The notes under the pieces were generated by a model. The model was not told the origin of the DNA. It saw only the letters and a list, made by a program, of their open reading frames with translations, and searched no databases. A DNA stretch of 64,000 nt, from the NCBI RefSeq assembly GCF_014207095.1, contig NZ_JACHBG010000002.1, forward strand, positions 248,001 to 312,000, in the 5' to 3' direction. Position numbers and translations under genes: made by a program. Shown one piece after another: positions 25,419-34,425 of this stretch. Source of the DNA: Martinezella lusitana. Lineage in GTDB: Bacteria > Pseudomonadota > Alphaproteobacteria > Rhizobiales > Rhizobiaceae. The number at the start of each line of letters is the position of its first letter. Position 1 is the stretch's first letter.

Positions 25419-26033
25419 ATGATCGGCAAGCTGAAAGGCACAATCGAAGAGATCGGCGAAGACTATGTGCTCGTGGATGTGCATGGCGTCTGCTATGTCG
25501 CCTATTGCTCGGCCCGGACGCTGTCGAAGCTCGGCTCCGTCGGAGAGGCCTGCATTCTCTTCATCGAGACCTATGTCCGCGAAGATCAGATCCGGCTGTT
25601 CGGCTTCATGACGGCGCTGGAGCGCGAGTGGTTCAATATAGTGCAGACGGTTCAGGGCGTCGGTGCGAAGGTAGCGCTGGCGCTGTTATCGACGCTGACG
25701 CCGGCCGAGCTTGCCAATGCGATCGCCTTGCAGGATCGTGCCGCAGTTTCGCGGGCGCCGGGCGTCGGCCCGAAGGTTGCCATGCGCATTGTAACGGAAC
25801 TGAAGAACAAGGCGCCGGCCTTTGCTGGCGATGCCGCCAATATCGGGCTCAAGCAGGAGTTGGGCGAAGGCGTTGCCGCAGCGCCCGTTGCGGATGCCGT
25901 ATCGGCGCTCACCAATCTCGGCTATTCGCGGGATCAGGCCGCCAATGCCGTGGCCGCAGCCTTGAAGACGGCCGGCGAGGGTGCCGATAGTGCCAAGCTG
26001 ATCCGTCTTGGCCTAAAGGAACTGTCGCGTTGA
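25419..26033 (+). CDS. ruvA: Holliday junction branch-migration protein RuvA
   Basis: RuvA binds the four-way junction as a tetramer and loads RuvB. The 204-residue product has the N-terminal OB-fold start M-I-G-K-L-K-G-x-I-E-E, two helix-hairpin-helix motifs (G-V-G-A-K-V-A-L near 80-88 and G-V-G-P-K-V-A near 115-122), and a C-terminal UBA-like domain III (A-L-T-N-L-G-Y, about 165-204) for RuvB contact. Confidence 0.97.
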   Translation: MIGKLKGTIEEIGEDYVLVDVHGVCYVAYCSARTLSKLGSVGEACILFIETYVREDQIRLFGFMTALEREWFNIVQTVQGVGAKVALALLSTLTPAELANAIALQDRAAVSRAPGVGPKVAMRIVTELKNKAPAFAGDAANIGLKQELGEGVAAAPVADAVSALTNLGYSRDQAANAVAAALKTAGEGADSAKLIRLGLKELSR

Positions 26034-26186
26034 GGCTTTGCACCCTCCGCTTTCCTTACTATTGTCTCAAAATCGCTAGATCGCCATGGAGTGCTCTCTC
26101 GTCGAAGACTATCTTGAGCGTGGCGGAATGGCCGCCGCATTCGGCAGGAGCGCCGGGAAACGCATATCTGGAATGGAACCGCTGAC

Positions 26187-27227
26187 ATGAGTGAAGCCGC
26201 ACGTCTGATATCGCCGGAAAAGCGTGGCGAAGACATCGATGCGACGCTCAGGCCGCAATCGCTGGACGAGTTTACCGGCCAGGCAGAAGCGCGCGCCAAT
26301 CTGAAGGTTTTCATCGAGGCGGCCAAGGGGCGCGGTGAAGCGCTGGATCACGTGCTGTTCGTCGGCCCGCCAGGTCTCGGCAAGACGACGCTGGCGCAGA
26401 TCATGGCCAAGGAGCTCGGCGTCAACTTCCGCTCCACGTCCGGCCCGGTCATCGCCAAGGCGGGCGATCTTGCGGCGCTGCTCACCAATCTCGAAGAGCG
26501 CGACGTGCTCTTCATCGACGAAATTCACCGCCTCAACCCGGCAGTCGAAGAAATCCTTTATCCGGCCATGGAGGACTTTCAGCTCGATCTCATCATCGGC
26601 GAAGGGCCGGCGGCGCGTTCGGTGAAGATCGATCTCGCCAAGTTCACGCTGGTTGCTGCCACCACCCGTCTCGGCTTGCTGACGACGCCGTTGCGCGACC
26701 GCTTCGGCATTCCTGTCCGCCTGAGCTTCTATACCGTCGAGGAGCTGGAACTGATCGTGCGGCGTGGCGCGAGGCTGATGGGGCTCGGCATGACCGACGA
26801 GGGTGCGCGCGAGATTGCGCGCCGGGCCCGCGGCACGCCGCGTATCGCCGGCCGCTTGCTGCGCCGCGTGCGCGACTTCGCAGAAGTGGCCAAGGTCGAG
26901 GCGGTGACGCGGGAGGTTGCCGACGAGGCGTTGACACGGCTCCTCGTCGACAATGTCGGCTTCGATCAGCTCGACAAGCGCTACCTCAATATGATCGCCG
27001 TCAATTTCGGTGGCGGCCCCGTCGGTATCGAAACCATCGCCGCCGGTCTTTCCGAGCCGCGCGATGCAATCGAGGATATCATCGAGCCCTATATGATCCA
27101 GCAGGGCTTCATTCAGCGCACACCCCGCGGCCGCGTCTTGACCGCGATTGCCTGGAAGCATCTCGATATGCAGCCGCCCAAGGATCTGGAGGCAGCCCAG
27201 TTCCGGCTGTTCCAGGAGGGGGACTGA
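26187..27227 (+). CDS. ruvB: Holliday junction DNA helicase RuvB
   Basis: RuvB is the hexameric AAA+ motor of branch migration. The 346-residue product has L-R-P-x-x-L-D-E-F at 21-29, Walker [10 protein letters not shown] at 60-68, Walker B D-E-I-H at 111-114, sensor 1 A-A-T-T-R near 160, and the C-terminal winged-helix domain ending with [10 protein letters not shown] 20-codon frame starting at 26128 overlaps its start by 4 nt and may be an upstream ORF. Confidence 0.98.
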   Translation: MSEAARLISPEKRGEDIDATLRPQSLDEFTGQAEARANLKVFIEAAKGRGEALDHVLFVGPPGLGKTTLAQIMAKELGVNFRSTSGPVIAKAGDLAALLTNLEERDVLFIDEIHRLNPAVEEILYPAMEDFQLDLIIGEGPAARSVKIDLAKFTLVAATTRLGLLTTPLRDRFGIPVRLSFYTVEELELIVRRGARLMGLGMTDEGAREIARRARGTPRIAGRLLRRVRDFAEVAKVEAVTREVADEALTRLLVDNVGFDQLDKRYLNMIAVNFGGGPVGIETIAAGLSEPRDAIEDIIEPYMIQQGFIQRTPRGRVLTAIAWKHLDMQPPKDLEAAQFRLFQEGD

Positions 27228-27228
27228 G

Positions 27229-28131
27229 TTGCTCGGCCGTCGTGCCTTTTTGAAGCTGTTCGGCGGCAGCGTATTCGGCTTGATGGCACTCGGAGGCTAT
27301 GCGCTCGGCTATGAGCCCGTCATCAGGCTGGATGTGACCCGCTATGCGCTGACGCCGCCTGGATGGACGCCGGGGTTGAAGCTTCGGATCGTGGCGCTTG
27401 CCGACTTCCATGCGTGCGAACCGTGGATGACGGCCGAGCGCATCGGGTCGATCTGTGCCCGTGCCAACGAGCTTGGCGGCGACATCATCGTCCTGCTCGG
27501 CGACTATACGTCCGGGACCGATCTGATCACGGGCAGGGTCGATCATCGCGTGTGGGCGGCGCAGCTAGCCACATTGAAGGCGCCTCTCGGCGTCCATGCC
27601 ATCCTCGGCAACCACGACTGGTGGCACGATGCCGCCGCTCAAAGAAGCGGCCGTGGCCCCACATTCAGCCATCGGGCCCTGGGCGGCGTCGGGATCGAAG
27701 TCTATTCCAATCGCTCGGCGCGTCTGGAGAAGGACGGGCAGGGGTTCTGGCTCGCCGGCCTTGAGGATCAGCTGGCGCTGAGGCGCAGCATCCGCTGGAA
27801 GCGGCCTTTCACCCAGGGGCTCCATGATCTCGGCGGGACGCTGGCTCAAATTACCGACGATGCGCCTGTTATCCTGCTTGCTCACGAGCCCGATGTCTTT
27901 CCGGATGTGCCGCCGAGGGTGTCGCTGACCCTTTCCGGGCATACGCATGGCGGGCAGGTGCGGGTCTTCGGTTGGTCGCCTTATTCGCCGTCGCGCTATG
28001 GCGACAGATATGTCTATGGCCATATCATCGAGGAGGAGCGTCACATCATCGTCTCCGGCGGCCTCGGCTGCTCTATCATGCCGGTTCGCTTCGGCGTCCC
28101 GCCCGAGATCGTCGTCATCGATATGGGTTGA
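27229..28131 (+). CDS. Metallophosphoesterase with Tat-like signal (YkuE/YaeI type)
   Basis: The 300-residue product starts at TTG 27229, just after the ruvB stop, with a strong ribosome-binding site (GGAGGGGGA, 27214-27222). The N-terminus G-R-R-A-F-L-K-L-F-G-G followed by a hydrophobic stretch looks like a twin-arginine or membrane signal. Calcineurin-like motifs are complete: A-D-F-H near 54-57, G-D-Y-T-S near 88-92, G-N-H-D-W-W near 126-131, H-E-P-D near 222 and S-G-H-T-H-G-G-Q near 238-245. Related YaeI/YkuE enzymes have been linked to lipid pyrophosphate hydrolysis; the substrate here is unknown. Confidence 0.9.
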   Translation: MLGRRAFLKLFGGSVFGLMALGGYALGYEPVIRLDVTRYALTPPGWTPGLKLRIVALADFHACEPWMTAERIGSICARANELGGDIIVLLGDYTSGTDLITGRVDHRVWAAQLATLKAPLGVHAILGNHDWWHDAAAQRSGRGPTFSHRALGGVGIEVYSNRSARLEKDGQGFWLAGLEDQLALRRSIRWKRPFTQGLHDLGGTLAQITDDAPVILLAHEPDVFPDVPPRVSLTLSGHTHGGQVRVFGWSPYSPSRYGDRYVYGHIIEEERHIIVSGGLGCSIMPVRFGVPPEIVVIDMG

Positions 28132-28137
28132 GGGATC

Positions 28138-28647
28138 ATGTCGAAACGCAAGCTGATCAGACTGAATGCGGGGCGCTCGCGCTTCCAGATGCGTGTGGCG
28201 GGCCTCGCCTTTCGCGACGGGCATGTGCTGGTCCATAGAGCCGTGCAAGAGAGCTTCTGGACCTTTCCGGGCGGCCGGGCGGAGATCGGGGAGACCTCCG
28301 AGGACACGCTGCGGCGGGAAATGCAGGAGGAGCTTGGCGTGGATGCCACGGTCATGAGGCTTCTCTGGTCGGTCGAAAATTTCTTTCACTACGAGGAGCG
28401 CGACTGGCACGAGCTCGGCCTTTATTACCTGATGGAGATACCCGCGAGCTTTCCGTTCGACCCTCAGGAGATCGTGCATCGCGTGCAGGACGGCGACAAC
28501 GATCTGGAATTCAAATGGGTGCGGGCGACGCGGGAGGCGCTGGTTGCACTCGATATCCCGCCCTATTTCATTGCCGAGGAGATCGAAGATCTGCCGCTGA
28601 CGCCGCGTCATCTCGTCTGGCGCGACGGCGATCTCGACCAAGGTTAG
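28138..28647 (+). CDS. Nudix hydrolase
   Basis: The 169-residue product contains a complete Nudix box G-x5-E-x7-R-E-U-x-E-E-x-G-U at residues 46-68 (Gly46, Glu52, Arg60-Glu61, Glu64-Glu65, Gly67). Such enzymes hydrolyse nucleoside diphosphates linked to another moiety; the substrate cannot be inferred. It starts 6 nt after the phosphoesterase gene and precedes a DinB-like gene by 12 nt, so the three form an operon tail behind ruvCAB. Confidence 0.93.
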   Translation: MSKRKLIRLNAGRSRFQMRVAGLAFRDGHVLVHRAVQESFWTFPGGRAEIGETSEDTLRREMQEELGVDATVMRLLWSVENFFHYEERDWHELGLYYLMEIPASFPFDPQEIVHRVQDGDNDLEFKWVRATREALVALDIPPYFIAEEIEDLPLTPRHLVWRDGDLDQG

Positions 28648-28659
28648 GGAGAGGATTCG

Positions 28660-29223
28660 ATGTCTGGTTTCGACCCCGTTCGGAGCTTTCGAAGGCTTGC
28701 TTATAACAATGCGCTGGCAAATATCCGGCTGCATCGCGCTTGCGCGGCATTGCTGCCTGGCGAGTTCGAGGCAAAGCGCGTCAGCTTCTTTCCGTCGATC
28801 AAGTCGACCCTCAACCACATCCTGACGGTGGACTGGTTCTATGTCGATGCGCTGGAAAGCGGAAGACTCGGCCTCAAAGCCTTCGACATCGAGGAGCCTT
28901 ATGACCGGCTGGGTGATTTGACGGCGCAGCAGGTCGAGGTCGACGGCAGGCTAGTCGCCTTCTGCGAGAGACTGACGCCGGATGCGGCAGTGCGGATCGT
29001 CGATATCGAGCGCACGGGCCGCGTTCAGCGGGAGAGGGCGGACGATGTGCTGAACCATATGTTTCAGCATCAGACGCATCATCGCGGCCAGGTGCATGCC
29101 ATGCTGGCCGGAACGAGCGTTGCGCCGCCGCAGCTCGACGAATTTGTCGTTGCCGACGATGCGCGGTTCAGGGGCGGGGAGCTGGCGGCGCTCGGATGGG
29201 ACGAGACGAAGCTGATGCGCTGA
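28660..29223 (+). CDS. DinB-family putative metal-dependent protein
   Basis: The 187-residue product matches the DinB/YfiT four-helix bundle: N-terminal Y-N-N-x-L-A-N-x-R-L, first metal His in L-N-H-I-L near residues 46-50, and the H-x-x-x-H pair in M-F-Q-H-Q-T-H-H-R-G-Q-V at about 131-142. DinB proteins often act as thiol-dependent transferases or are damage-inducible; no specific function can be given. It converges with sqdC, 10 nt away. Confidence 0.92.
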   Translation: MSGFDPVRSFRRLAYNNALANIRLHRACAALLPGEFEAKRVSFFPSIKSTLNHILTVDWFYVDALESGRLGLKAFDIEEPYDRLGDLTAQQVEVDGRLVAFCERLTPDAAVRIVDIERTGRVQRERADDVLNHMFQHQTHHRGQVHAMLAGTSVAPPQLDEFVVADDARFRGGELAALGWDETKLMR

Positions 29224-29233
29224 TATTGGGCTG

Positions 29234-30121
29234 CTAGGTCGTCGTCTCGGCTAGCTTCTCTATCGTTTGCCGGAACAAAGTCTCGCCGCCACCCTGCCAT
29301 CCAAGCGCTCGGATCTTCGACGTATCTATGGTGTTGACCGCTTCTCGAGGCGCAGGTGCCGGTAATGGGTGGGGACAGCGTGTCGCGCTTTGAAGATGAC
29401 CTAGAATCTCATGGGTGTCGGTGAGAATATCGGACAGGTTGAAGGTTTCACCGTCGATCCGACCAGCTTCCGTTTCCAGCAGCAAACGAATGGCGCGGCC
29501 CAGGTCTCGCCCATGAACTTCCGTTCCTGCACGTGTGGTGACCGATCTACCATGCAAATAATCGTCGAACAGCCCGTCCCATTTGTTCGGTCGCAGGTCG
29601 CCGTAGACGCCGGTCGCTCTCAGGCTCGCCGTGGCAAAGCCAGGTGTGGAGAGCGAGAATAGGGCATGCTCGGCGTCGCGTTTTACCTCACCGTAGAGAG
29701 TGTTCGGCATCGCTTTGATTGCCTCGGTCAATGTCTCCCCTGCAGGCCGATCGCCATAGACGGCGCGCGAGGATAGGAAGATGCAACGCCGAACGCCAGC
29801 CTTTCTCGCAGTCTCGAACAGCTTGATCGTGCCGTCCAGATTGAGCCGGCGAAACCCATCCGGGTCCTCTCCCTCACCGCCGCGATATTTGCCAGGCACA
29901 TGGCTGAAGGCCGCGTGCACAAAGACATAGGCGTCGTCGAAGACTTGGCTTTGGTCCTCTTGGGGGTCGAGACTCAGCGGCACGAAGGAAACCGGCCGTG
30001 AGAAGAAGCCTGCTTCCGGAGCGTTGCGACCCCCAACCGCGATCTTGTAGCCGGCCGACAGCAACTCCTCGGCGATGTATCGGCCGACAAGACCTGTTCC
30101 TCCCGATATGAGAACCTTCAT
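29234..30121 (-). CDS. sqdC: Sulfolipid operon epimerase/reductase-like protein SqdC
   Basis: The 295-residue product is an extended SDR with the N-terminal G-G-T-G-L-V-G-R-Y-I motif (residues 7-16) and a catalytic-type Ser/Tyr/Lys set, S-S-R-A-V-Y-G then L-Y-G-E-V-K. The last gene of the sqdB-sqdD cluster, it corresponds in place and type to sqdC of Rhodobacter and Sinorhizobium, whose exact reaction in sulfoquinovosyl diacylglycerol synthesis is unclear. The start at 30121 overlaps the sqdD stop (ATGA). Confidence 0.8.
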   Translation of the reverse strand: MKVLISGGTGLVGRYIAEELLSAGYKIAVGGRNAPEAGFFSRPVSFVPLSLDPQEDQSQVFDDAYVFVHAAFSHVPGKYRGGEGEDPDGFRRLNLDGTIKLFETARKAGVRRCIFLSSRAVYGDRPAGETLTEAIKAMPNTLYGEVKRDAEHALFSLSTPGFATASLRATGVYGDLRPNKWDGLFDDYLHGRSVTTRAGTEVHGRDLGRAIRLLLETEAGRIDGETFNLSDILTDTHEILGHLQSATRCPHPLPAPAPREAVNTIDTSKIRALGWQGGGETLFRQTIEKLAETTT

Positions 30122-30984
30122 GCCGCCTCTTTTGGATTGGCGAGCGTCGCGATGTCCGGCACGCCTTGCCCCGTATGGAAGCAATGCCAGAGGTCGATCA
30201 GCGGCCTTAGCAGCTCGGCCTTGGGATGGTTTTCCTCCCAGGGCTTTTCATACTGATAGTGCAGGATCGAGACGCTGTTCCAGTTCCAGAGGTCGGGCAT
30301 GCTGAACCAGACATATTGCAGCATGTTCATGAATACAGGCAGGCCGTGCCATTCCGGGAAGAAGGACTCAAGAAAGGTCTGATCCGTCCGGCGCCAGAAG
30401 ACATCAGGCCGGTCGAGCCGTTGCAGCATGTCCTGAAATGTCGCAAGCGATGGCTTGGCGACGAAGACGCCGGAGTTCAGTCGATGAAAGTCGGAGAGGC
30501 TCTCATAGACGTTCGGGGCGGCCGAGAATTCGGGATAGTCGAAAAGCCTGTCGACATTTCGCAGCACCAGCGCATCAGCATCGATGAAGGCGCAAGTATC
30601 GTATTCGATGAGCTGCCAGAGCCGCAGCTTGCAGAAATTGTCGAGCGGCGTGTGGAAGGATGGCTTGCGGCCCTTGGTGAATGGGGCGGCGGCATGAAGG
30701 TTGCCGCGCGCATGTCGCTCGTTGAAGCCCTCGGAGAGGGGCAGGTGTTCGACTTCGATGAGGCGGCAATCGAGCGCCGCGAGCGGAGCGAGGTCGCTTT
30801 CGCGCACGCCGGCGGTATGCAGCACGACGATATCGGCCTTGGTGCCGGTCCGAACGATCGAGCGCGCCAGCGCCAGCGCGCCCATGGCATAGTCGGCATT
30901 CGTGACAAGGGTCACGAATGCCTGGCCTGAGCGAGGGCGGGTGTGGGGGCGCAGCCCCTGCAGCATTTCGCTTCCGAGCATCAT
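30118..30984 (-). CDS. sqdD: Glycogenin-like glycosyltransferase SqdD
   Basis: The 288-residue product is a GT8-type glycosyltransferase. It has V-T-N-A-D-Y near the start, the metal-binding D-A-D motif at 135-137 in F-I-D-A-D-A-L-V, N-S-G-V-F-V-A near 170, and H-Y-Q-Y-E-K-P-W near the end. In sulfolipid operons SqdD is the proposed glycosyltransferase that moves sulfoquinovose from UDP-sulfoquinovose to diacylglycerol. Start and stop overlap both neighbours by 4 nt, showing a tightly coupled operon. Confidence 0.85.
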   Translation of the reverse strand: MMLGSEMLQGLRPHTRPRSGQAFVTLVTNADYAMGALALARSIVRTGTKADIVVLHTAGVRESDLAPLAALDCRLIEVEHLPLSEGFNERHARGNLHAAAPFTKGRKPSFHTPLDNFCKLRLWQLIEYDTCAFIDADALVLRNVDRLFDYPEFSAAPNVYESLSDFHRLNSGVFVAKPSLATFQDMLQRLDRPDVFWRRTDQTFLESFFPEWHGLPVFMNMLQYVWFSMPDLWNWNSVSILHYQYEKPWEENHPKAELLRPLIDLWHCFHTGQGVPDIATLANPKEAA

Positions 30985-32201
30985 GACACGGACTTCAACC
31001 TCTTGCCTTCTGGGTCATGGTTGACCGTCGCGGCGAGATCCTTCGTCCAGGCAGAGACGGCGGGGACGCGCGAGCGATCGACGCGATAGGCGTATTTCCT
31101 GGCGACATCGACGATTTCGCCGAGCAGGCCGGCCTCCAGCGTGGTCGGCGACAATCCGAGGTCGAGAAACTTGTCGTTCTTGACGATCAGCTCGTTTTCC
31201 GGCGCTTCCTTGCGCGGGTTCGGCAGCCGAACGATTTCCGCGCCGCTGATCTTTGCAATCATGTCGGCGAGGTCGCGCACGCAGTGGGTTTCCGTCATCT
31301 GGTTGAAGATTTCGACACGGGCGCCGCGGGCCGGCGGGTTCTTCAGCGCAAGCTCGATGCAGCGCACCGAATCCTGGATATGGATGAAAGCGCGGGTCTG
31401 GCCGCCGCTGCCGTGCACGGTCAGCGGATAACCGATCGCCGCCTGGATCAGGAAGCGGTTCAGCACCGTGCCATAGTCGCCGTCATAGTCGAAGCGATTG
31501 ATCAGCTGCGTGTGCCGGCGCGTCTGCTCCGTATGCGTTCCCCAGACGATACCCTGATGCAGGTCGGTGATCCTGAGCCCATCATTCTTGGCATAGAACT
31601 GAAAGAGCAGCTGATCGAGGCATTTCGTCATATGGTAGATCGAGCCGGGATTGGCCGGGTAAAGGATCTCCTGGCTCACCGTGCGGCCATCAACCGTATC
31701 GATGCCGACAGGCAGATAGCCTTCGGGGATGGCGGCGCCGATGGTGGAATAGCCGTAGACACCCATCGTGCCGAGATGCACGAGATGTGCGTCCAGATTG
31801 AGCTCGACCAACGCGTTCAGCAGATTATGCGTCGCGTTCACGTTGTTGTTGACGGTGTAGTTCTTGTGGCGGTCGCTTTTCATCGAGTAGGGGGCGGCGC
31901 GCTGCTCGGCGAAATGGACGATGGCATCGGGGCGATGTTCGGCCAGCCACGTCTTCAGGAGTTCGTAGTCTTTGGCGAGGTCGATCAGATTGAAATGGAT
32001 GCGTCGGCCGGTTTCGGCATGCCAGATGCGGGTACGTTCCTGGATCGAATCCATCGGCGTCAGCGACTGGACGCCCAGTTCGGTGTCGATCCAGCGACGG
32101 GAGAGATTGTCGAGGATGTGGACCTCATGACCGGCATCGGAGAGATGGAGCGAGGTTGGCCAACCGATGAATCCGTCGCCGCCCATAACCGCTATTTTCA
32201 T
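30981..32201 (-). CDS. sqdB: UDP-sulfoquinovose synthase SqdB
   Basis: SqdB makes UDP-sulfoquinovose from UDP-glucose and sulfite, the committed step to the sulfolipid SQDG, a phosphate-free anionic membrane lipid. The 406-residue product has the NAD motif G-G-D-G-F-I-G-W-P near 7-15, then N-L-S-R-R, F-A-E-Q-R-A-A-P-Y-S-M-K near 97-108, and Y-H-M-T-K near 193-197 (Tyr/Lys catalytic pair). These match plant SQD1 and bacterial SqdB. It is the promoter-proximal gene of sqdBDC and is divergent from ybgC. Confidence 0.95.
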   Translation of the reverse strand: MKIAVMGGDGFIGWPTSLHLSDAGHEVHILDNLSRRWIDTELGVQSLTPMDSIQERTRIWHAETGRRIHFNLIDLAKDYELLKTWLAEHRPDAIVHFAEQRAAPYSMKSDRHKNYTVNNNVNATHNLLNALVELNLDAHLVHLGTMGVYGYSTIGAAIPEGYLPVGIDTVDGRTVSQEILYPANPGSIYHMTKCLDQLLFQFYAKNDGLRITDLHQGIVWGTHTEQTRRHTQLINRFDYDGDYGTVLNRFLIQAAIGYPLTVHGSGGQTRAFIHIQDSVRCIELALKNPPARGARVEIFNQMTETHCVRDLADMIAKISGAEIVRLPNPRKEAPENELIVKNDKFLDLGLSPTTLEAGLLGEIVDVARKYAYRVDRSRVPAVSAWTKDLAATVNHDPEGKRLKSVS

Positions 32202-32337
32202 GAGGTTTTTCCTTCTGCGCCGATCCGCTGTCCGGCATCATTCCGGATAGTCGGAGTTTATGACAATTGTTCAAAGCTTGCTTGATGGCAGAAGTTCGGC
32301 CAAAGAGGTGCCGGACATTCAAGGAGATGCGGCAACA

Positions 32338-32793
32338 ATGAACAGCCCCTTTCTGATAGCTGGGGAACTGGAAGCCGGAAGCCACCGGCTGGTGCAGCGA
32401 GTCTATTACGAAGATACGGATTTTTCCGGCCTCGTCTATCACGCGCGCTACCTGCATTTCCTCGAGCGGGGCCGCACGGACTACCTGCGTTGTCTCGGAG
32501 TGGAACAGCGCGAATTGCTGAATGCAGACGAAGAAGGGCTGGTCTTCGTCGTTCATCGCATGGAGATCGACTTCAAGGGACCGGCGCGCATGGATGACGT
32601 GCTGACGATCCGCACCGTCACCGAAAAGGCCGGCGGTGCCAAGATGGTGCTTTCCCAGGAAATACGCCGCGACGATACTTTGCTGATCGCAGCCAAGGTC
32701 ATCATTGCCGTGATCAATGCCAAGGGCAGGCCGCGGCGGCTGCCGGAAAAGCTCGCGACGCAGATGCTCACCGCTTCGGAAGCCGCTGGCTAG
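32338..32793 (+). CDS. ybgC: Acyl-CoA thioesterase YbgC (tol-pal associated)
   Basis: YbgC is a hot-dog-fold thioesterase. The 151-residue product has the signature Y-Y-E-D-T-D-F-S-G-L-V-Y-H at residues 23-35, with Asp28 as the catalytic acid candidate, and F-L-E-R-G-R-T-D-Y-L after it. The ATG at 32338 has a good AAGGAGA ribosome-binding site (32321-32327); the longer open frame upstream lacks similarity. It precedes tolQ by 415 nt. Confidence 0.94.
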   Translation: MNSPFLIAGELEAGSHRLVQRVYYEDTDFSGLVYHARYLHFLERGRTDYLRCLGVEQRELLNADEEGLVFVVHRMEIDFKGPARMDDVLTIRTVTEKAGGAKMVLSQEIRRDDTLLIAAKVIIAVINAKGRPRRLPEKLATQMLTASEAAG

Positions 32794-33208
32794 CAAGGCT
32801 TTCGATGGCTGGGCTGCCAGCCTAGGCGGGCAGGGGATCGCTATTTGCCTGCCGGCGCTTGCAATAACTTGAGTTTTATGTGAAGGAATTTGGCGCGCAA
32901 GTCATGTCTGCGTTTGTCGCCGGTTTCGTCCGGTCAGTTCTTCCCTGGAGCTAGAATAATCTTCCTTCGCAGCTAAATCCTTCATGGTTCGACGCTAACA
33001 TTCTTTTAACCATAATAGTGTCTTACTGCTTTCGTCGGAGTTTGTGCGGTGCACGCCTTCCTTTGACCAAATTTGACGGCAAGAAGGCAATTGTAAGCTT
33101 GGAAGGCTTGACCAGGGCGTTCAGCGGCGGCTGCCAAACATTTCTTGTGAGATCACTTTTAGCCGCCCGGTCTAGCGCCGGGCGTTTGGATTCGGGGATT
33201 TTGGATCA
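32794..33208. other. Intergenic region between ybgC and tolQ
   Basis: About 415 nt without a supported gene. A small frame at 33018-33221 has no ribosome-binding site or family resemblance. The region has AT-rich stretches near 33000 (TTTTAACCATAAT) that could hold the tol promoter, but no box pair is convincing. Confidence 0.5.
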
Positions 33209-33931
33209 ATGGAACAAGTAGCATTGGCAGCGGCCACCACACCGGACATCACCCTCTGGTCGCTCTTCATGCAGGCGGGCCTGGTGGTCAAGCTCGTCAT
33301 GATCGGCCTTCTGGCCGCGTCCGTCTGGACTTGGGCGATCGTCATCGACAAGTATCTGAGCTATGCGCGGGCACGTCGCCAATTCGATCAGTTCGAGCAG
33401 GTCTTCTGGTCCGGCCAGTCGCTCGAAGAACTCTACCGTACTCTTTCCGAGCGCAACAATACCGGCTTGAGCGCCATCTTCGTCTCGGCCATGCGCGAGT
33501 GGAAGAAGTCGTTCGAGCGCGGCGCACGTTCGCCGATCGGCCTGCAGATGCGTATCGACCGCGCCATGGATGTCACCCTCGCGCGCGAATCGGAACACCT
33601 GACTGCTCGTCTCGGATCGCTTGCGACCATCGGTTCGGCCGGCCCGTTCATCGGCCTGTTTGGTACGGTTGTCGGTATCATGACCTCGTTCCAGGCGATC
33701 GCCGGTTCGAAGTCGACCAACCTCGCGGTTGTCGCGCCGGGTATCGCCGAAGCGCTGTTGGCAACCGCCATCGGTCTGGTCGCGGCTATTCCCGCCGTTA
33801 TCGCCTACAACAAGTTCTCGGGCGACGCCGGCAAGCTCTCTGCACGCATGGAAGGTTTCGCGGATGAATTCTCCGCCATCCTTTCGCGCCAGATCGATGA
33901 GAAGCTGCAGCCGCGCCAGGCAGCGCAGTAA
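33209..33931 (+). CDS. tolQ: Tol-Pal system proton channel subunit TolQ
   Basis: TolQ is an inner-membrane ExbB/MotA-type subunit that, with TolR, uses the proton gradient to drive TolA during outer-membrane constriction. The 240-residue product has three membrane segments (about 28-50, 138-160, 178-200) and the conserved L-A-T-I-G-S-A-G-P-F-I-G-L-F-G-T-V at about 140-157 and A-I-G-L-V-A-A-I-P-A near 190-200. It is the first gene of tolQRA-tolA'-tolB. Confidence 0.97.
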   Translation: MEQVALAAATTPDITLWSLFMQAGLVVKLVMIGLLAASVWTWAIVIDKYLSYARARRQFDQFEQVFWSGQSLEELYRTLSERNNTGLSAIFVSAMREWKKSFERGARSPIGLQMRIDRAMDVTLARESEHLTARLGSLATIGSAGPFIGLFGTVVGIMTSFQAIAGSKSTNLAVVAPGIAEALLATAIGLVAAIPAVIAYNKFSGDAGKLSARMEGFADEFSAILSRQIDEKLQPRQAAQ

Positions 33932-33957
33932 GTAGCGGACAGAACCGGAGTATTCAC

Positions 33958-34416
33958 ATGGGAATGTCTGTTGGAGGCAATGGTGGCGGCGGTGGCCGCC
34001 GAGGCGGTCGTCGCGGCGGAGGCCGAGGTGGCCCGATTTCCGAAATCAACGTGACACCGCTCGTCGACGTCATGCTCGTGCTGCTGATCATCTTCATGGT
34101 GGCTGCGCCGATGATGACATCGGGCGTGCCGATCGACTTGCCGCAAACGCAGGCCGGCGCGCTGAACGCCCAGACCCAGCCGATCACCATCTCGATCAAG
34201 GCCGACGGTCAGGTCTTTCTGCAGGAAACGCAGCTCAACGTGACCGAGATCGCCGCAAAGCTGCAGGCGATCGCAACCACCGGTTATAACGAACGCATTT
34301 TCGTCCGCGGTGACGGCAAGGCGCCTTATGGCGTCATCGCCGATGTCATGTCGCGCATCCAGGAAGCCGGTTACAAGAATATCGGCCTCGTCACGCAGCA
34401 GATAACGGATCACTGA
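33958..34416 (+). CDS. tolR: Tol-Pal system protein TolR
   Basis: TolR is the ExbD-like partner of TolQ. The 152-residue product has the family segment I-N-V-T-P-L-V-D-V-M-L-V-L-L-I-I-F at about 28-44, with Asp35 the likely proton-carrying residue, and a periplasmic domain to the C-terminus. The first 22 residues are almost purely Gly and Arg, an unusual cationic cytoplasmic tail that replaces the short tail of E. coli TolR. It lies 26 nt after tolQ. Confidence 0.96.
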   Translation: MGMSVGGNGGGGGRRGGRRGGGRGGPISEINVTPLVDVMLVLLIIFMVAAPMMTSGVPIDLPQTQAGALNAQTQPITISIKADGQVFLQETQLNVTEIAAKLQAIATTGYNERIFVRGDGKAPYGVIADVMSRIQEAGYKNIGLVTQQITDH

Positions 34417-34425
34417 CGAATCGCC

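Noticed and set aside
32221..32300. Pho box upstream of sqdB
   Set aside because: Only one half-site (TTGTCAT on the minus strand) resembles the consensus; the second half is poor.
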